A stretch of DNA of 23,760 nucleotides from a virus. Shown here piece after piece: positions 13,962-22,145 of the stretch (position 1 is its first letter; each line of letters opens with the position of its first letter). Below the pieces are notes generated by a model that was not told the DNA's origin, made no database searches, and saw only the letters and a list, made by a program, of their open reading frames with translations. The DNA is taken from positions 1-23,760 of IMG/VR virus record IMGVR_UViG_3300024513_000087. One strand, written 5' to 3'. A program made the translations under genes and the position numbers.

Positions 13962-14711
13962 TCACCTCTTTTTAAGAAATACACCAAACCAATTGAGTAT
14001 TCTTTTATACAATGGAACATAACCGCTTATGCACAAAGAAATTGTATCTATTTGAATTTGAGGTTTGTCTGCAAACTGAGCTAAAAACTCAGATGTATTT
14101 TTTGAATCAAAATAAAAATTATCAAAAAATCCATTAACTTTCACTTTTTTTAAATTATTATAATTCAAACTTTTTGGCCAAGCAGCTTCTAAAACATCTG
14201 GGTTATTATTATTTATTAATGGTGGCCAAACATCTTGATTAGATGTAACTGCAAAAACAGCAGTTTTCCATGCGTTTAACATTTCTGAATTCCACTTAAA
14301 AACAGAAGCATCAAAACCTTGGTTAATTTGTTTTTCAAAAATATTATAAGCCATAGGACTTACTTTAGTGTCTGTGGCATGAACAATTACAAAACAGTCA
14401 TTTCCGTTTTCATCAAAAATAATTGGTAACGCTTTTCTAAAATTAATACTTTCATAAAAACTTGTACTTCCTGTTTTGTCTACTGTATTTCTATAAATAA
14501 CTTTATGTATTAAATTATTTTTTTGTAATTCATCTAAAATCCATTTTTTGGAAATCTCTGGGTCTGCCCATAAAACATAAATAATAGGATGGTGTTTAAA
14601 GAAAACTCTACATCTATAAATATGCTGAACATTATCTATTAGTTCATGATATCTGCGATGAAGAGTTATCAATATTATCGGTTTTTTGTAATCCGATTGT
14701 GTGCATCGCAT
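13962..14711 (-). CDS. Glycosyltransferase-like protein inside head operon
   Basis: A 249-residue protein whose N-terminus, KPIILITLHRRYHELIDNVQ, followed by IIYVLWADPEISKKWILDEL, looks like the first Rossmann-type half of a GT-A glycosyltransferase. CFVIVHATDTKVSPMAYN may hold the metal site (DTK in place of DxD). A FKWNSEMLNAWKTAVFAVT segment follows. The family call is by pattern only. The start at 14711 overlaps the end of the portal gene by 68 bases in another frame and has no strong ribosome binding site, so it may depend on portal translation. Its stop is four bases before the protease start. The position between portal and protease is unusual for a sugar-transfer enzyme and suggests modification of head proteins. 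Confidence 0.55.
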   Translation of the reverse strand: MRCTQSDYKKPIILITLHRRYHELIDNVQHIYRCRVFFKHHPIIYVLWADPEISKKWILDELQKNNLIHKVIYRNTVDKTGSTSFYESINFRKALPIIFDENGNDCFVIVHATDTKVSPMAYNIFEKQINQGFDASVFKWNSEMLNAWKTAVFAVTSNQDVWPPLINNNNPDVLEAAWPKSLNYNNLKKVKVNGFFDNFYFDSKNTSEFLAQFADKPQIQIDTISLCISGYVPLYKRILNWFGVFLKKR

Positions 14712-16785
14712 ATACAGAAGCCTGTATTTTTCTAGTTATTTCTGATGTTGGTAAATTGCCAGTTTTTTCTAAATACTTAGCCATACAAGTTTTAAAGAAG
14801 TCTTCTACATCAGTAGGTATTTCAAGTTTCTCTTTTAATGAATTAAAAATAAAAGTCTTACTAATTTTTTGATCTGGTTCTGTTTTGCATAATAGAGCAA
14901 ACTTAATATGTTCAAACTCATTTATTTGTGCAACAGAAAGATCTCTTAGTGTTTTCTTGTTTATACTCTTTAAATAAGCTGGCTGGACTATTTCTGCTAT
15001 AGTCTTTTGTGTTTGCTCTGCCCAATTAAGCCTATCTATAAAATCAGATGCCATAGCTGGCTTAATCACTTTTCTTTTTCTTGGCAAGCTATCAGTTTTT
15101 CCGAGAGGTCTTCCCTGTCCAGATTCACCTTTTGGTTGCTCATCATTTTGATTAGTTGGATTTTGCGCCGGAGCTATAGAAGATGCCGGAGCTTTTATGC
15201 CAAAATATTCTGGTGGCAAAATTCCAAGTTGTGTAAATATTTTTTCAACAGCTTCTTTATGCTGCGGACTATGGAAAGGAGATGCCTTTGGAGGTAGCAT
15301 ATCTTGTTTTCTATAATCTCTTTCTCTTCTAAGTCGAACACTTTCAATTTCTGGTATAAGATTAAATCTTTCTTGAACCGCTTCCTCACTAATAAGATCT
15401 CTATCGGCAAGTTCAATCAACAATCTCTTTTCTGCTGCTTCATCTGATAAAGTTTGATGGTCAAATACTATTTGGGCTGGTGCTTTAAATCCCATAGCCA
15501 TTTGAACAAGCTTTACTTCTTTTTCCCAAAATTCAGCAACTACATCACGGCCATATTGAAGTCTTTCTATAAGAGTTCTCAAACTTATATAATTATTTGA
15601 AAAGCCAGATCCTCCTGGCAAACCAGTAAGTGATGGCGGAATACCAAGTCCGGCATAAATAGAATTTAAAATAGGCTTATATTTTTCTTCGCCTAAAAAA
15701 TTAACTAAATCAGTTTTAGTTTCAACAACATCAATTTCTGGACCCCAAATAAGATCCATGCTTCCGCCACCGACATTATTTAATAGCATGTCAGCAAGAC
15801 GATTAATTGCTTCTTCGGTTGGCAAAATACGATGTTCAAGCGATCCAAGCTTCCAAAGTCTGATATGGCTAATAGCTCCATCTAAAGCTGCTAAATCAGC
15901 TAATTTCATTTTTTCCAACATTTGCAAATCTTTTAGCAAAGCATATAACATCGGCTTTGCCCATACTTGCCAATCATCACGCTTGTAGTATAAAGCTACA
16001 GTTTTATTTACATCTAACGGAATTAAAAATCCGCCACGAACTGCATAATCATCCATTTCACTAGGTAATGATTTTACAATTTCTTTTTCTATATCGGATT
16101 TTGGATTTTTTATTTTTCTAGAAAAACTTTCTGTTAATCTAACGCCAAATCTAAAAGCTTTTGGGCCAATAAATGGAGCTACTTCTTCGCCATAAACCTC
16201 TATTGTTGTTGGATTATATATAGTATATTCCCAAGGAACTTGTGACTGTTTTGGTTTTTTAATAAAATTCTTTTTTGTTTCAGCTGCCATACCCTTTTGG
16301 ATAATGTCTATTTCTTCTGGTTTTAATATGGCGTTTGCTCTTTTAATAATTACATTTCCTGCACGATATAAAAGATTTAGTATTCTTTCAGTTCTTTCTT
16401 TACCTCTAATTTTCTTGAACCACTCTTTATAAAACTTTTCTATTTTTTGGTTTGGGTGAACCAAGTCAATTCCTTGGCAAGCAAATTCGCTCATCATATC
16501 TACAGTATTGCGAACAATGCCTATTCTTTCATAAGCTTGCATACAGGCCGTCATTATTTCTTTATCACGGACTGGTATTTGTTCATTTGGCCTAAAAAAG
16601 TCGTAATCCCTACGATCAAAGCCTTCACGAACAGAAATGTTTGGAGATTCAATGTTTTTATAACTACTTGTACCAACAGTCTTCTTAACTGCTTGGCCAT
16701 TATTATTGCTCTTAGCAATGGCTTTTTCTTTAGATTCTAAGTTATTTTCTTCCCAAGTAACGAATAAGTCTTTTTTATCGCTCAT
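14644..16785 (-). CDS. Portal protein
   Basis: A 713-residue protein with portal features: an N-terminal helical region beginning near IPVRDKEIMTACMQAYERIG, a central LLYRAGNVIIKR segment, the LGIPPSLTGLPGGSGFSNNY motif common in phage portals, a long helix around SLRTLIERLQYGRDVVAEFW, and an EEAVQERFNLIPE segment near residue 480. The protein forms a twelve-subunit ring at one head vertex through which DNA is packaged and released. The C-terminal extension (about 510-713) is charged and carries an extra helical domain. The start has AGGA six bases upstream and lies 41 bases after the large-terminase stop, the standard order. The gene overlaps the following gene by 68 bases. Confidence 0.88.
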   Translation of the reverse strand: MSDKKDLFVTWEENNLESKEKAIAKSNNNGQAVKKTVGTSSYKNIESPNISVREGFDRRDYDFFRPNEQIPVRDKEIMTACMQAYERIGIVRNTVDMMSEFACQGIDLVHPNQKIEKFYKEWFKKIRGKERTERILNLLYRAGNVIIKRANAILKPEEIDIIQKGMAAETKKNFIKKPKQSQVPWEYTIYNPTTIEVYGEEVAPFIGPKAFRFGVRLTESFSRKIKNPKSDIEKEIVKSLPSEMDDYAVRGGFLIPLDVNKTVALYYKRDDWQVWAKPMLYALLKDLQMLEKMKLADLAALDGAISHIRLWKLGSLEHRILPTEEAINRLADMLLNNVGGGSMDLIWGPEIDVVETKTDLVNFLGEEKYKPILNSIYAGLGIPPSLTGLPGGSGFSNNYISLRTLIERLQYGRDVVAEFWEKEVKLVQMAMGFKAPAQIVFDHQTLSDEAAEKRLLIELADRDLISEEAVQERFNLIPEIESVRLRRERDYRKQDMLPPKASPFHSPQHKEAVEKIFTQLGILPPEYFGIKAPASSIAPAQNPTNQNDEQPKGESGQGRPLGKTDSLPRKRKVIKPAMASDFIDRLNWAEQTQKTIAEIVQPAYLKSINKKTLRDLSVAQINEFEHIKFALLCKTEPDQKISKTFIFNSLKEKLEIPTDVEDFFKTCMAKYLEKTGNLPTSEITRKIQASVYAMHTIGLQKTDNIDNSSSQIS

Positions 16786-16826
16786 GTTTATCCTGCTTAT
16801 TAAATTGTAATTAGATCATAATTGAA

Positions 16827-18950
16827 TTACACCGAATCTCTTCTTATAGCTTCGCCATAATTTCCGCTCTTTTTCAATCCTTGGTTAAACCATTCTGGGG
16901 CTATATATAAAGGTTTGCCTGTATTTTTGCCAGATAAAGAATTAGAAAATCCACCAACAGAAACATAATTGTCTTGGACTATAGTTCTTTGTATTTGTCT
17001 AGCTGTCATATTAGCCATAAGCAAAGATGAATATCTATCTTTTCTTGTTCTGCTTCCTCTTATCTGATCTTTAAAGTCTGGAGTATCCCATCTATCTCTA
17101 CCACCAGATGTTAATGTATGAACTATGCTGGCTAATTCATCTTTTAACTCTTCTATTTCCATAACACAATCTTCTAAAGTGTCATATAACTGTATATCTT
17201 TGCCACTAGATGTATCGTAAACAATACGCCCTTTATCTCTATCATCTTCAAAAGCTAATCCTATAGATACGCTATCAAAAAATGGGAATAGCAATACTTT
17301 ATCTTCCATATCTTTTCTAAGACCGTGATTTGCTTCTACGACCCACTTTCCATCTGCAAAATTAACCATATTTAATATATGTTGGCCAGCTTTATCATCA
17401 GAATCTTTTCTTTTTTTGATATCTGGATCTATAGTTCTCCAGAACGGAACCTCATTTGGCAAGAGCTTTGACTCGTCATGTAGGGCTTCTTCTACCGAAA
17501 TACCACCACCTTGACTATCAATGGCAATCTCTCTACATGGAAATAACTTAGCTAAATCCCTTATTTTTCTGGCGCAATAAGAGTAAAAGTTCTGTTCTTT
17601 TGTGATTCCTCGCTTTAATCTTTCCCTATGCGCTGCCCTATTAGTTGTCCAGCAATAGACAATCCTTCTCATATTTTGATGTAAAGCCAAAATAATAACA
17701 GAAAAGTTATCTCTTTCAGATGCCGGATCAACAGCCATCACATGCTCAATGCCTATCTCGCCCACTAAAGAGGCTGAAAAATTAATATCTGCTAAGGAAG
17801 TTCCAGCTTTTCCAACAACGCAAGACTCTATTAAGCTACGCTTGAAAAATCCTTCGGAATCGGTTGCAAATGTTGCACCATATTCAATCATATAATTCGC
17901 CTTGGTGCTTGTCGCTTTCGCTGAAGATATCTGCTTCTGATCCATGAATCCTATTGGTAGTAACTCTACTGGTATTCTTACTATTGAGTAATCACGCCAG
18001 TTAAAGCCAGCTGGTATTGGTCCTTGGAAAAACTCTTCGAGCTTTTTTGTATCGCCACGACTATTGATGATAGTTCGATAAGAGTTCCAATTCTTATAGA
18101 AATGGTTAAAGGAATAGTAAGCTGTTCCTGAGATTATGTTTTGGTTTGCTCTAAGTGTGCGACTTTCTTCTTTTTCATTATCTTCTGACCATAATCCTAA
18201 TTGTTTCATTAACCTGATTCTTGCTTGATCTTTAACTGATTGAGCAGGAGAAGCTGCCACCGAAGAGAAGCCTCTCACAACATTTTGGTAAATTTCTTCT
18301 TTGATAGAAGCAAATTCGTCAGCAATTGTATAGTTTGCTCTTTGACCACGAATCTTGTCGCCATTACCGAGAGGAAGCGCAAATCCAACACTATCGCCAA
18401 CAATCATGTCAAATCTATCTACAGATCTGCTTGGCCCTTGTTCACGATTATTTTTGCCACGACCAGATCCGCACAAATCTCTATAAATATTACCGCTAAC
18501 CCAAAGATTTTCCATATATTCAAAAATAACTTTTGCCTGTCTAAATGCAGCGCCAACTATCGCTATCTTACAACCCTGTGTAAATAAAAGCCTTAACATA
18601 GCGTATAAACCAAGAATAAAAGATTTACCACTACCACGACCAGCAATAAGCATGGGGAATGGGCGATTCCAAAGTTCTTTTAAAATTAAATGCTGAAAAG
18701 GCATTATTTCTATGTCGAATAACAATTTGCATGTAAATGGAAAGTAATCTGGATTTCTCATTATTTTTAATAAATGTACATGCGGATTTTCTTTGTCTGC
18801 ATGAGTCATTACTTTAAATGGATGAATTGCATCTATGGGCAAGTCTAAAAGAGATTCAATCTGAGAAATGTCAGCACCAGGTCTGATGCCAACTATTTCT
18901 TTTTCAGAGAGCATCCAAGCTTTATCTAAAACTTTTTTAAGTTTGTCCAT
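16827..18950 (-). CDS. terL: Terminase large subunit
   Basis: The ATPase half has a Walker A loop, MLIAGRGSGKSFILGLYAML, at about residues 100-119 and a Walker B motif, YTIADEF, near 207-213. The C-terminal half has an RNase H-like nuclease: one acidic residue in VMAVDPASERDNF (near 408), one in REIAIDSQGGG (near 478), and a later acidic cluster in YDTLEDCVMEIEELKDE. It packages DNA through the portal and cuts concatemers. At about 707 residues it is longer than many terminases but intact. ATG at 18950 is preferred; GTG at 18959 would add three residues, and the purine-rich AGAGAG upstream is badly spaced for both. The start lies inside the end of the nuclease gene. Confidence 0.9.
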   Translation of the reverse strand: MDKLKKVLDKAWMLSEKEIVGIRPGADISQIESLLDLPIDAIHPFKVMTHADKENPHVHLLKIMRNPDYFPFTCKLLFDIEIMPFQHLILKELWNRPFPMLIAGRGSGKSFILGLYAMLRLLFTQGCKIAIVGAAFRQAKVIFEYMENLWVSGNIYRDLCGSGRGKNNREQGPSRSVDRFDMIVGDSVGFALPLGNGDKIRGQRANYTIADEFASIKEEIYQNVVRGFSSVAASPAQSVKDQARIRLMKQLGLWSEDNEKEESRTLRANQNIISGTAYYSFNHFYKNWNSYRTIINSRGDTKKLEEFFQGPIPAGFNWRDYSIVRIPVELLPIGFMDQKQISSAKATSTKANYMIEYGATFATDSEGFFKRSLIESCVVGKAGTSLADINFSASLVGEIGIEHVMAVDPASERDNFSVIILALHQNMRRIVYCWTTNRAAHRERLKRGITKEQNFYSYCARKIRDLAKLFPCREIAIDSQGGGISVEEALHDESKLLPNEVPFWRTIDPDIKKRKDSDDKAGQHILNMVNFADGKWVVEANHGLRKDMEDKVLLFPFFDSVSIGLAFEDDRDKGRIVYDTSSGKDIQLYDTLEDCVMEIEELKDELASIVHTLTSGGRDRWDTPDFKDQIRGSRTRKDRYSSLLMANMTARQIQRTIVQDNYVSVGGFSNSLSGKNTGKPLYIAPEWFNQGLKKSGNYGEAIRRDSV

Positions 18951-19407
18951 AATGTTCACACACTCTCTTAAATAAACTCGAAGCTACTTCTCGCCCAAAT
19001 TTTCCTGCAAGAATAATCTTTGTCTTAAATTGTACTTCTATATCTAAAAGTGCTTTTACAATAAACTGCGGAGTTATTTTTATAAACTTGTATTTGCTTG
19101 GGGGGATTTGAGTAGATTGAGGAAACTTGTAAATGTCTTCCATCGTAAATTCTAAAATAACAAATGGAAGCTCAAAGCTCTCAAGTCTTTCTAATTCGCT
19201 ATGAAATCTTTTTTGTGTGATGTTCATAGAGAATTCACTAAGATCTCCCTTCCTCTCTATCACAAATTTATCTTCAAAACCTTCTAATGAGTAATCGCCA
19301 GTTTTTAATGTGGCGATAGTCATTCCTTCACATGAAGGACTTGGATTGAATTCCCACCCAAGTTGTTCTCTAGTGTCTTTTATTACCTTATATTTTTTGT
19401 TGTTCAT
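18937..19407 (-). CDS. ERCC4 (XPF)-type nuclease, stand-alone
   Basis: A 156-residue protein with the ERCC4 nuclease signature: DTREQLGWEF at 11-20, TLKTGDYSLEGFEDKFVIER at 33-52, and the catalytic ERK-x-D motif at 51-55 (Glu51, Arg52, Lys53, Asp55). A conserved ITQKRFHSELERL helix follows. XPF-family nucleases cut branched or flap DNA. Here the domain stands alone, without the helicase or helix-hairpin-helix parts of XPF/Hef, as in some phages. It overlaps the dehydratase gene by 20 bases and the terminase gene by about 14. Its position suggests trimming of branches in replicated DNA before packaging, which is inference. Confidence 0.85.
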   Translation of the reverse strand: MNNKKYKVIKDTREQLGWEFNPSPSCEGMTIATLKTGDYSLEGFEDKFVIERKGDLSEFSMNITQKRFHSELERLESFELPFVILEFTMEDIYKFPQSTQIPPSKYKFIKITPQFIVKALLDIEVQFKTKIILAGKFGREVASSLFKRVCEHYGQT

Positions 19408-20383
19408 AAAGTTTATAGTCAGAAAGAACCATGTCTTTGACTAACTCACTAAAAGTGACGGTGGGAGTCCAACCAGTAACTTCCATAATCTTTGTTGGAT
19501 TTCCTCTAAGGTGTTTTACTTCAGAAGGTCTAAACAAAGACTGATCTATATCAACATGTTGTTGATAATTATCAATTCCTGCAACAATACATGCTTCTTC
19601 AAGGAATTCTTCTACTGAATGAGTAGATCCTGTAGCAACAACATAGTCATCTGGCTTCTCTTGATCGACAATTAGTTTCATTGCCTTAACATAATCAGCT
19701 GCATGACCCCAATCTCTTCGTGCTTTTAGATTTCCAAGAGTGATTCTTGGTAATGAAAGACCTCTTTCATAGCAATACATGAACTTTGCTGCCCACAAAC
19801 TGATTTTTCTAGTGACAAAATTGTGTCCTCTGCGTGGACTTTCATGATTAAACAAAATTCCGCAGCTTGCATGTAGGTTATATGAGTTGCGATAGCAGTT
19901 TACGAAGTTGTGAGCAGCTACTTTTGCTACTGCATAAGGACTTTCTGGTATGAAAGGCGTATTTTCGTCTTGAGTGCCATCATCTTCGACAGCATTTCCA
20001 AATTGTTCGGACGAACTTGCTTGATAAAACCTAGAAAATGGTGCGCTATCACGAAAAGCTTGCAAAACATTGAAGCAACCAACAGCAACTGAGTCAAAAG
20101 TCAGCATTGGCTGGTCAAAAGACACCCTAACATGTGATTGTGCAGCTAAATTAAAGATATAATCGGGTTGTTCGGCAGAAATAATATTCAAAACCGAGTG
20201 ATAATCAGTCACATCTCCATAAACAATACTAAAAAATGATGAGTTTAAGACATTTTTCAGTCTGGATAGGTTGTCAGACGATGTTCTTCGAGTAACACCA
20301 ACAACTTTGATGTTATTTTGTATCAAATATTCAGCTAAATATGACCCGTCTTGACCTGTAACGCCAAAAATTACTGCTTTCAT
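19388..20383 (-). CDS. gmd: GDP-mannose 4,6-dehydratase
   Basis: A 331-residue short-chain dehydrogenase of the GMD family, which turns GDP-D-mannose into GDP-4-keto-6-deoxy-mannose, the precursor of GDP-fucose, GDP-rhamnose and GDP-perosamine. Visible features are the NADP(H) loop GVTGQDGSYL at 7-16, SSSEQFG with the active-site Ser and Glu at about 124-126, Tyr150 and Lys154 in SPYAVAK, NHESPRRGHNFVTRKI, the typical GNLKARRDWGHAADYVKAM, and RPSEVKHLRGNPTKIMEVTG near the end. Length matches the family, so it is probably active. The start overlaps the upstream stop (ATGA) with AAGGA before it. It sits inside the packaging operon, and no downstream fucose synthase or aminotransferase is seen here. 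Confidence 0.93.
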   Translation of the reverse strand: MKAVIFGVTGQDGSYLAEYLIQNNIKVVGVTRRTSSDNLSRLKNVLNSSFFSIVYGDVTDYHSVLNIISAEQPDYIFNLAAQSHVRVSFDQPMLTFDSVAVGCFNVLQAFRDSAPFSRFYQASSSEQFGNAVEDDGTQDENTPFIPESPYAVAKVAAHNFVNCYRNSYNLHASCGILFNHESPRRGHNFVTRKISLWAAKFMYCYERGLSLPRITLGNLKARRDWGHAADYVKAMKLIVDQEKPDDYVVATGSTHSVEEFLEEACIVAGIDNYQQHVDIDQSLFRPSEVKHLRGNPTKIMEVTGWTPTVTFSELVKDMVLSDYKLYEQQKI

Positions 20384-21222
20384 GCTTCTTCCTTTTGATT
20401 TTCTATAGTGTCCGCATTCAAAATAGGCAAATCTGCCGAGCCATCTTCATACACATGGGGCGCTCCTAGCCTATCCATCTCTTTTTCTGATACCTGTCTC
20501 ATGATTTCCATGTGTCGCCCCATCAATTCCTTGTTCTCTTCCTCTTGTAATTGTCTGATAATAGCTAAAAAGCTCTGTTTTGACGACTCAATTCTTGTTA
20601 CTCGCTGCTCTCTAGTAGCTTTTAGATCTTTAAGTAGTGCCTGATGCTTCTCTTCAAGCTTGATAAACTCGCCAGACCTTGCCTGTTCGGCCTGTTTTGC
20701 CGATTGAATTTGAGCTTCAAGTGATAAAACATGCTCTCTATCGTCTTCAGACATGGCAGATCTGTCTGGAAAGGTCGCCAAAAAGTCATTTTGCATAGAA
20801 ACTAGTCGGGCGATCTCTTGAGCAGCGCTATATTTTGCCTTTGCGTTCCTATGCATCATGATTTCAAACTTGATTAGCAAAGAAATTTGTGTCTGCTCAG
20901 TCACTAGCACATCATCTTTGAACTGCGCCATATACTGAGCGTACTTTTCTTCATAATAAAGCAACTCATTGGGCGAAAGCTCTTCTGTTAGTTGCTGCCA
21001 AGCCTTGGTTTTCTTAATGTCTTGGGCGATTTGCTGCTCTTGCTCATTGAGTGAGGCTATTTTTCTATTAGCACGAAGCATTACATCGTTCTGATTAATA
21101 ACTCTTCGTACTTGAGCCTCGCTCTTATTCATTAGAGTACAAATTTCGGGTATGCCCATAGTTTTAGACAGTTCAATAATTTTGTCACGGTCATGAGCAG
21201 TTACTGTTGTTTTTCTAGCCAT
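20380..21222 (-). CDS. Terminase small subunit-like HTH/coiled-coil protein
   Basis: A 280-residue protein. The N-terminus (about 10-50) reads as a helix-turn-helix: HDRDKIIELSKTMGIPEICT, then MNKSEAQVRRVINQND. From about 55 to 250 it is almost all charged helix, probably a coiled coil (Gln, Glu, Lys, Ala rich). DNA-binding HTH plus helical oligomerisation is the general plan of small terminase subunits, which recognise phage DNA and stimulate the large subunit. It is upstream of the large terminase, separated by gmd and the nuclease, and longer than most small subunits (about 150-200 residues). The start overlaps the sigma-factor stop by eight bases and has no good ribosome binding site, so coupling is likely. 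A scaffold-like or regulatory protein is the alternative. Confidence 0.5.
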   Translation of the reverse strand: MARKTTVTAHDRDKIIELSKTMGIPEICTLMNKSEAQVRRVINQNDVMLRANRKIASLNEQEQQIAQDIKKTKAWQQLTEELSPNELLYYEEKYAQYMAQFKDDVLVTEQTQISLLIKFEIMMHRNAKAKYSAAQEIARLVSMQNDFLATFPDRSAMSEDDREHVLSLEAQIQSAKQAEQARSGEFIKLEEKHQALLKDLKATREQRVTRIESSKQSFLAIIRQLQEEENKELMGRHMEIMRQVSEKEMDRLGAPHVYEDGSADLPILNADTIENQKEEA

Positions 21223-21826
21223 TTTTGCGCCATTGTGCGAGAATATCTTTTATATGAATTTCCAACTGTTTTTTCTTTGTTTTACTAATAGAAACGCCCG
21301 ATCTTAACTGTAAATAAGCCTGTCTAAGCTCAACTGGTAATCTTTCATCAATTATTTCTAACATTTCCCTAGTTGCTGCATCATTAAATATGCTCGACTC
21401 TTTTTCTATACTACTATCACTTACATTAGAAATATCATAGGGGCGCATTAAGTTTTGCTTTGATGAGTTTCTCTTTTTCCAAGCTTTATATTTATTACAA
21501 TATTCCCCGTCACCATGATGCCCCTGTTCATGACATATTTTACACGGCGGATCTGATCTATGAAATTTATCTCTTTTAAAATTTATCAAACGATTTTTAA
21601 TATGTGAATATAAAAAATTTTCTAATGGGCGACTTTCATCGTATCTAGCCATTGCTTCAAGGCCAAATATTCTTGCTTCCTGCTTTATGTCATCAATATC
21701 AAAATAACCAAAGGAAAATCCTTTTCCTAAAACAATAACTATTTTATCTATGATTTCTATTATTTCTTCTACGGTATATTTTTTACTTTTCAAGTTGAAT
21801 GTTTTTTTGGATGATTTCTTCGGCAT
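21215..21826 (-). CDS. Phage sigma factor with zinc-knuckle-like insertion
   Basis: The protein (203 residues from ATG at 21826) has a sigma-70 region 2 pattern near residues 38-85: FDIDDIKQEARIFGLEAMAR, then YDESRPLENFLYSHIKNRLI. It continues to CKICHEQGHHGDGEYC, a C-x2-C-x4-H-x6-C arrangement likely to bind zinc, inserted where sigma region 2 ends. The C-terminal part (ERLPVELRQAYLQLRSGVSI) resembles sigma region 4. It would direct host RNA polymerase to phage late genes. A longer GTG start at 21892 is open, but that extension is implausibly Lys-rich and overlaps a better-supported small gene in another frame. ATG at 21826 lacks a clear binding site, suggesting coupling to that small gene. 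Confidence 0.75.
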   Translation of the reverse strand: MPKKSSKKTFNLKSKKYTVEEIIEIIDKIVIVLGKGFSFGYFDIDDIKQEARIFGLEAMARYDESRPLENFLYSHIKNRLINFKRDKFHRSDPPCKICHEQGHHGDGEYCNKYKAWKKRNSSKQNLMRPYDISNVSDSSIEKESSIFNDAATREMLEIIDERLPVELRQAYLQLRSGVSISKTKKKQLEIHIKDILAQWRKNG

Positions 21827-21923
21827 TGGTAGGATCGTTTTCGCAGATTTCTGCTTTTGTTTTTTCCGTAAGTTCTTCTTGTGCTTTAGCACTTATGATT
21901 GTTACAATATTTTCATCCGTCAT
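21783..21923 (-). CDS. Small acidic protein, 46 aa, overlapping sigma gene
   Basis: The ATG at 21923 has AGGAGAAAGTTTA upstream, one of the best ribosome binding sites in this region. The frame gives 46 residues: MTDENIVTIISAKAQEELTE, then a Lys/Glu-rich helix ending in NAEEIIQKNIQLEK. It is acidic and predicted helical. It ends 44 bases inside the sigma gene, in another frame. It is the first gene of the long minus-strand operon. No family is recognised. It could be a leader peptide that couples translation to the sigma factor, or a small partner protein. Confidence 0.55.
   Translation of the reverse strand: MTDENIVTIISAKAQEELTEKTKAEICENDPTNAEEIIQKNIQLEK
21879..21908 (+). promoter_or_regulatory. 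Candidate sigma70-like promoter for rightward genes
   Basis: TTGTGC (21879-21884), an 18-base spacer and TACAAT (21903-21908) preceded by TG one base upstream, which is an extended -10. It lies inside the minus-strand small gene because only 21 bases separate the divergent starts at 21923 and 21945. Transcription would begin about 30 bases before the first rightward gene. The -35 match is weak. Confidence 0.35.
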
Positions 21924-21944
21924 TAAACTTTCTCCTGAGAAAAA

Positions 21945-22145
21945 ATGGCCAGAGTTAAGTGGACTGAATCAATGTTGAAGTTTGTTCGTGAGAACTGCCA
22001 CTACATGACAGACAATCAACTTGCTCTTGCACTATCATCTATCATTGGTGTTCGTGTGTCAAGTCATAGTGTCAGAAACCTAAGAGAAGAAAAGGGTTAT
22101 ACAAAATGGAAACGGTCTTCAACCAAAGATCCCCCCACCTCTTAA
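21945..22145 (+). CDS. Small HTH-like protein, 66 aa
   Basis: A 66-residue basic protein with a compact helical fold: VKWTESMLKFVRENCHYMTD, then a second helix NQLALALSSIIG, then SSHSVRNLREEKGYTKW as a likely recognition helix. The layout (W-x-E ... N ... ms-x-x-q-l-a ... v-s-x-x-s-v-r) resembles the small DNA-binding repeats seen beside phage HNH endonucleases and in phage regulators, but no nuclease motif is present. The start has only a weak upstream TGAGAAAA. It is the first rightward gene and overlaps the next start by 40 bases. A role in DNA binding or regulation of the divergent promoters is inferred. Confidence 0.6.
   Translation: MARVKWTESMLKFVRENCHYMTDNQLALALSSIIGVRVSSHSVRNLREEKGYTKWKRSSTKDPPTS

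Noticed and set aside
13958-14020. 21-residue N-terminal extension of the protease/scaffold
   Set aside because: It overlaps the upstream gene in another frame, and a good ribosome binding site marks the ATG at 13957 as the start.
21827-21892. 22-residue Lys-rich extension of the sigma factor from a GTG
   Set aside because: No ribosome binding site, an extreme composition, and overlap with a better-supported small gene in another frame.
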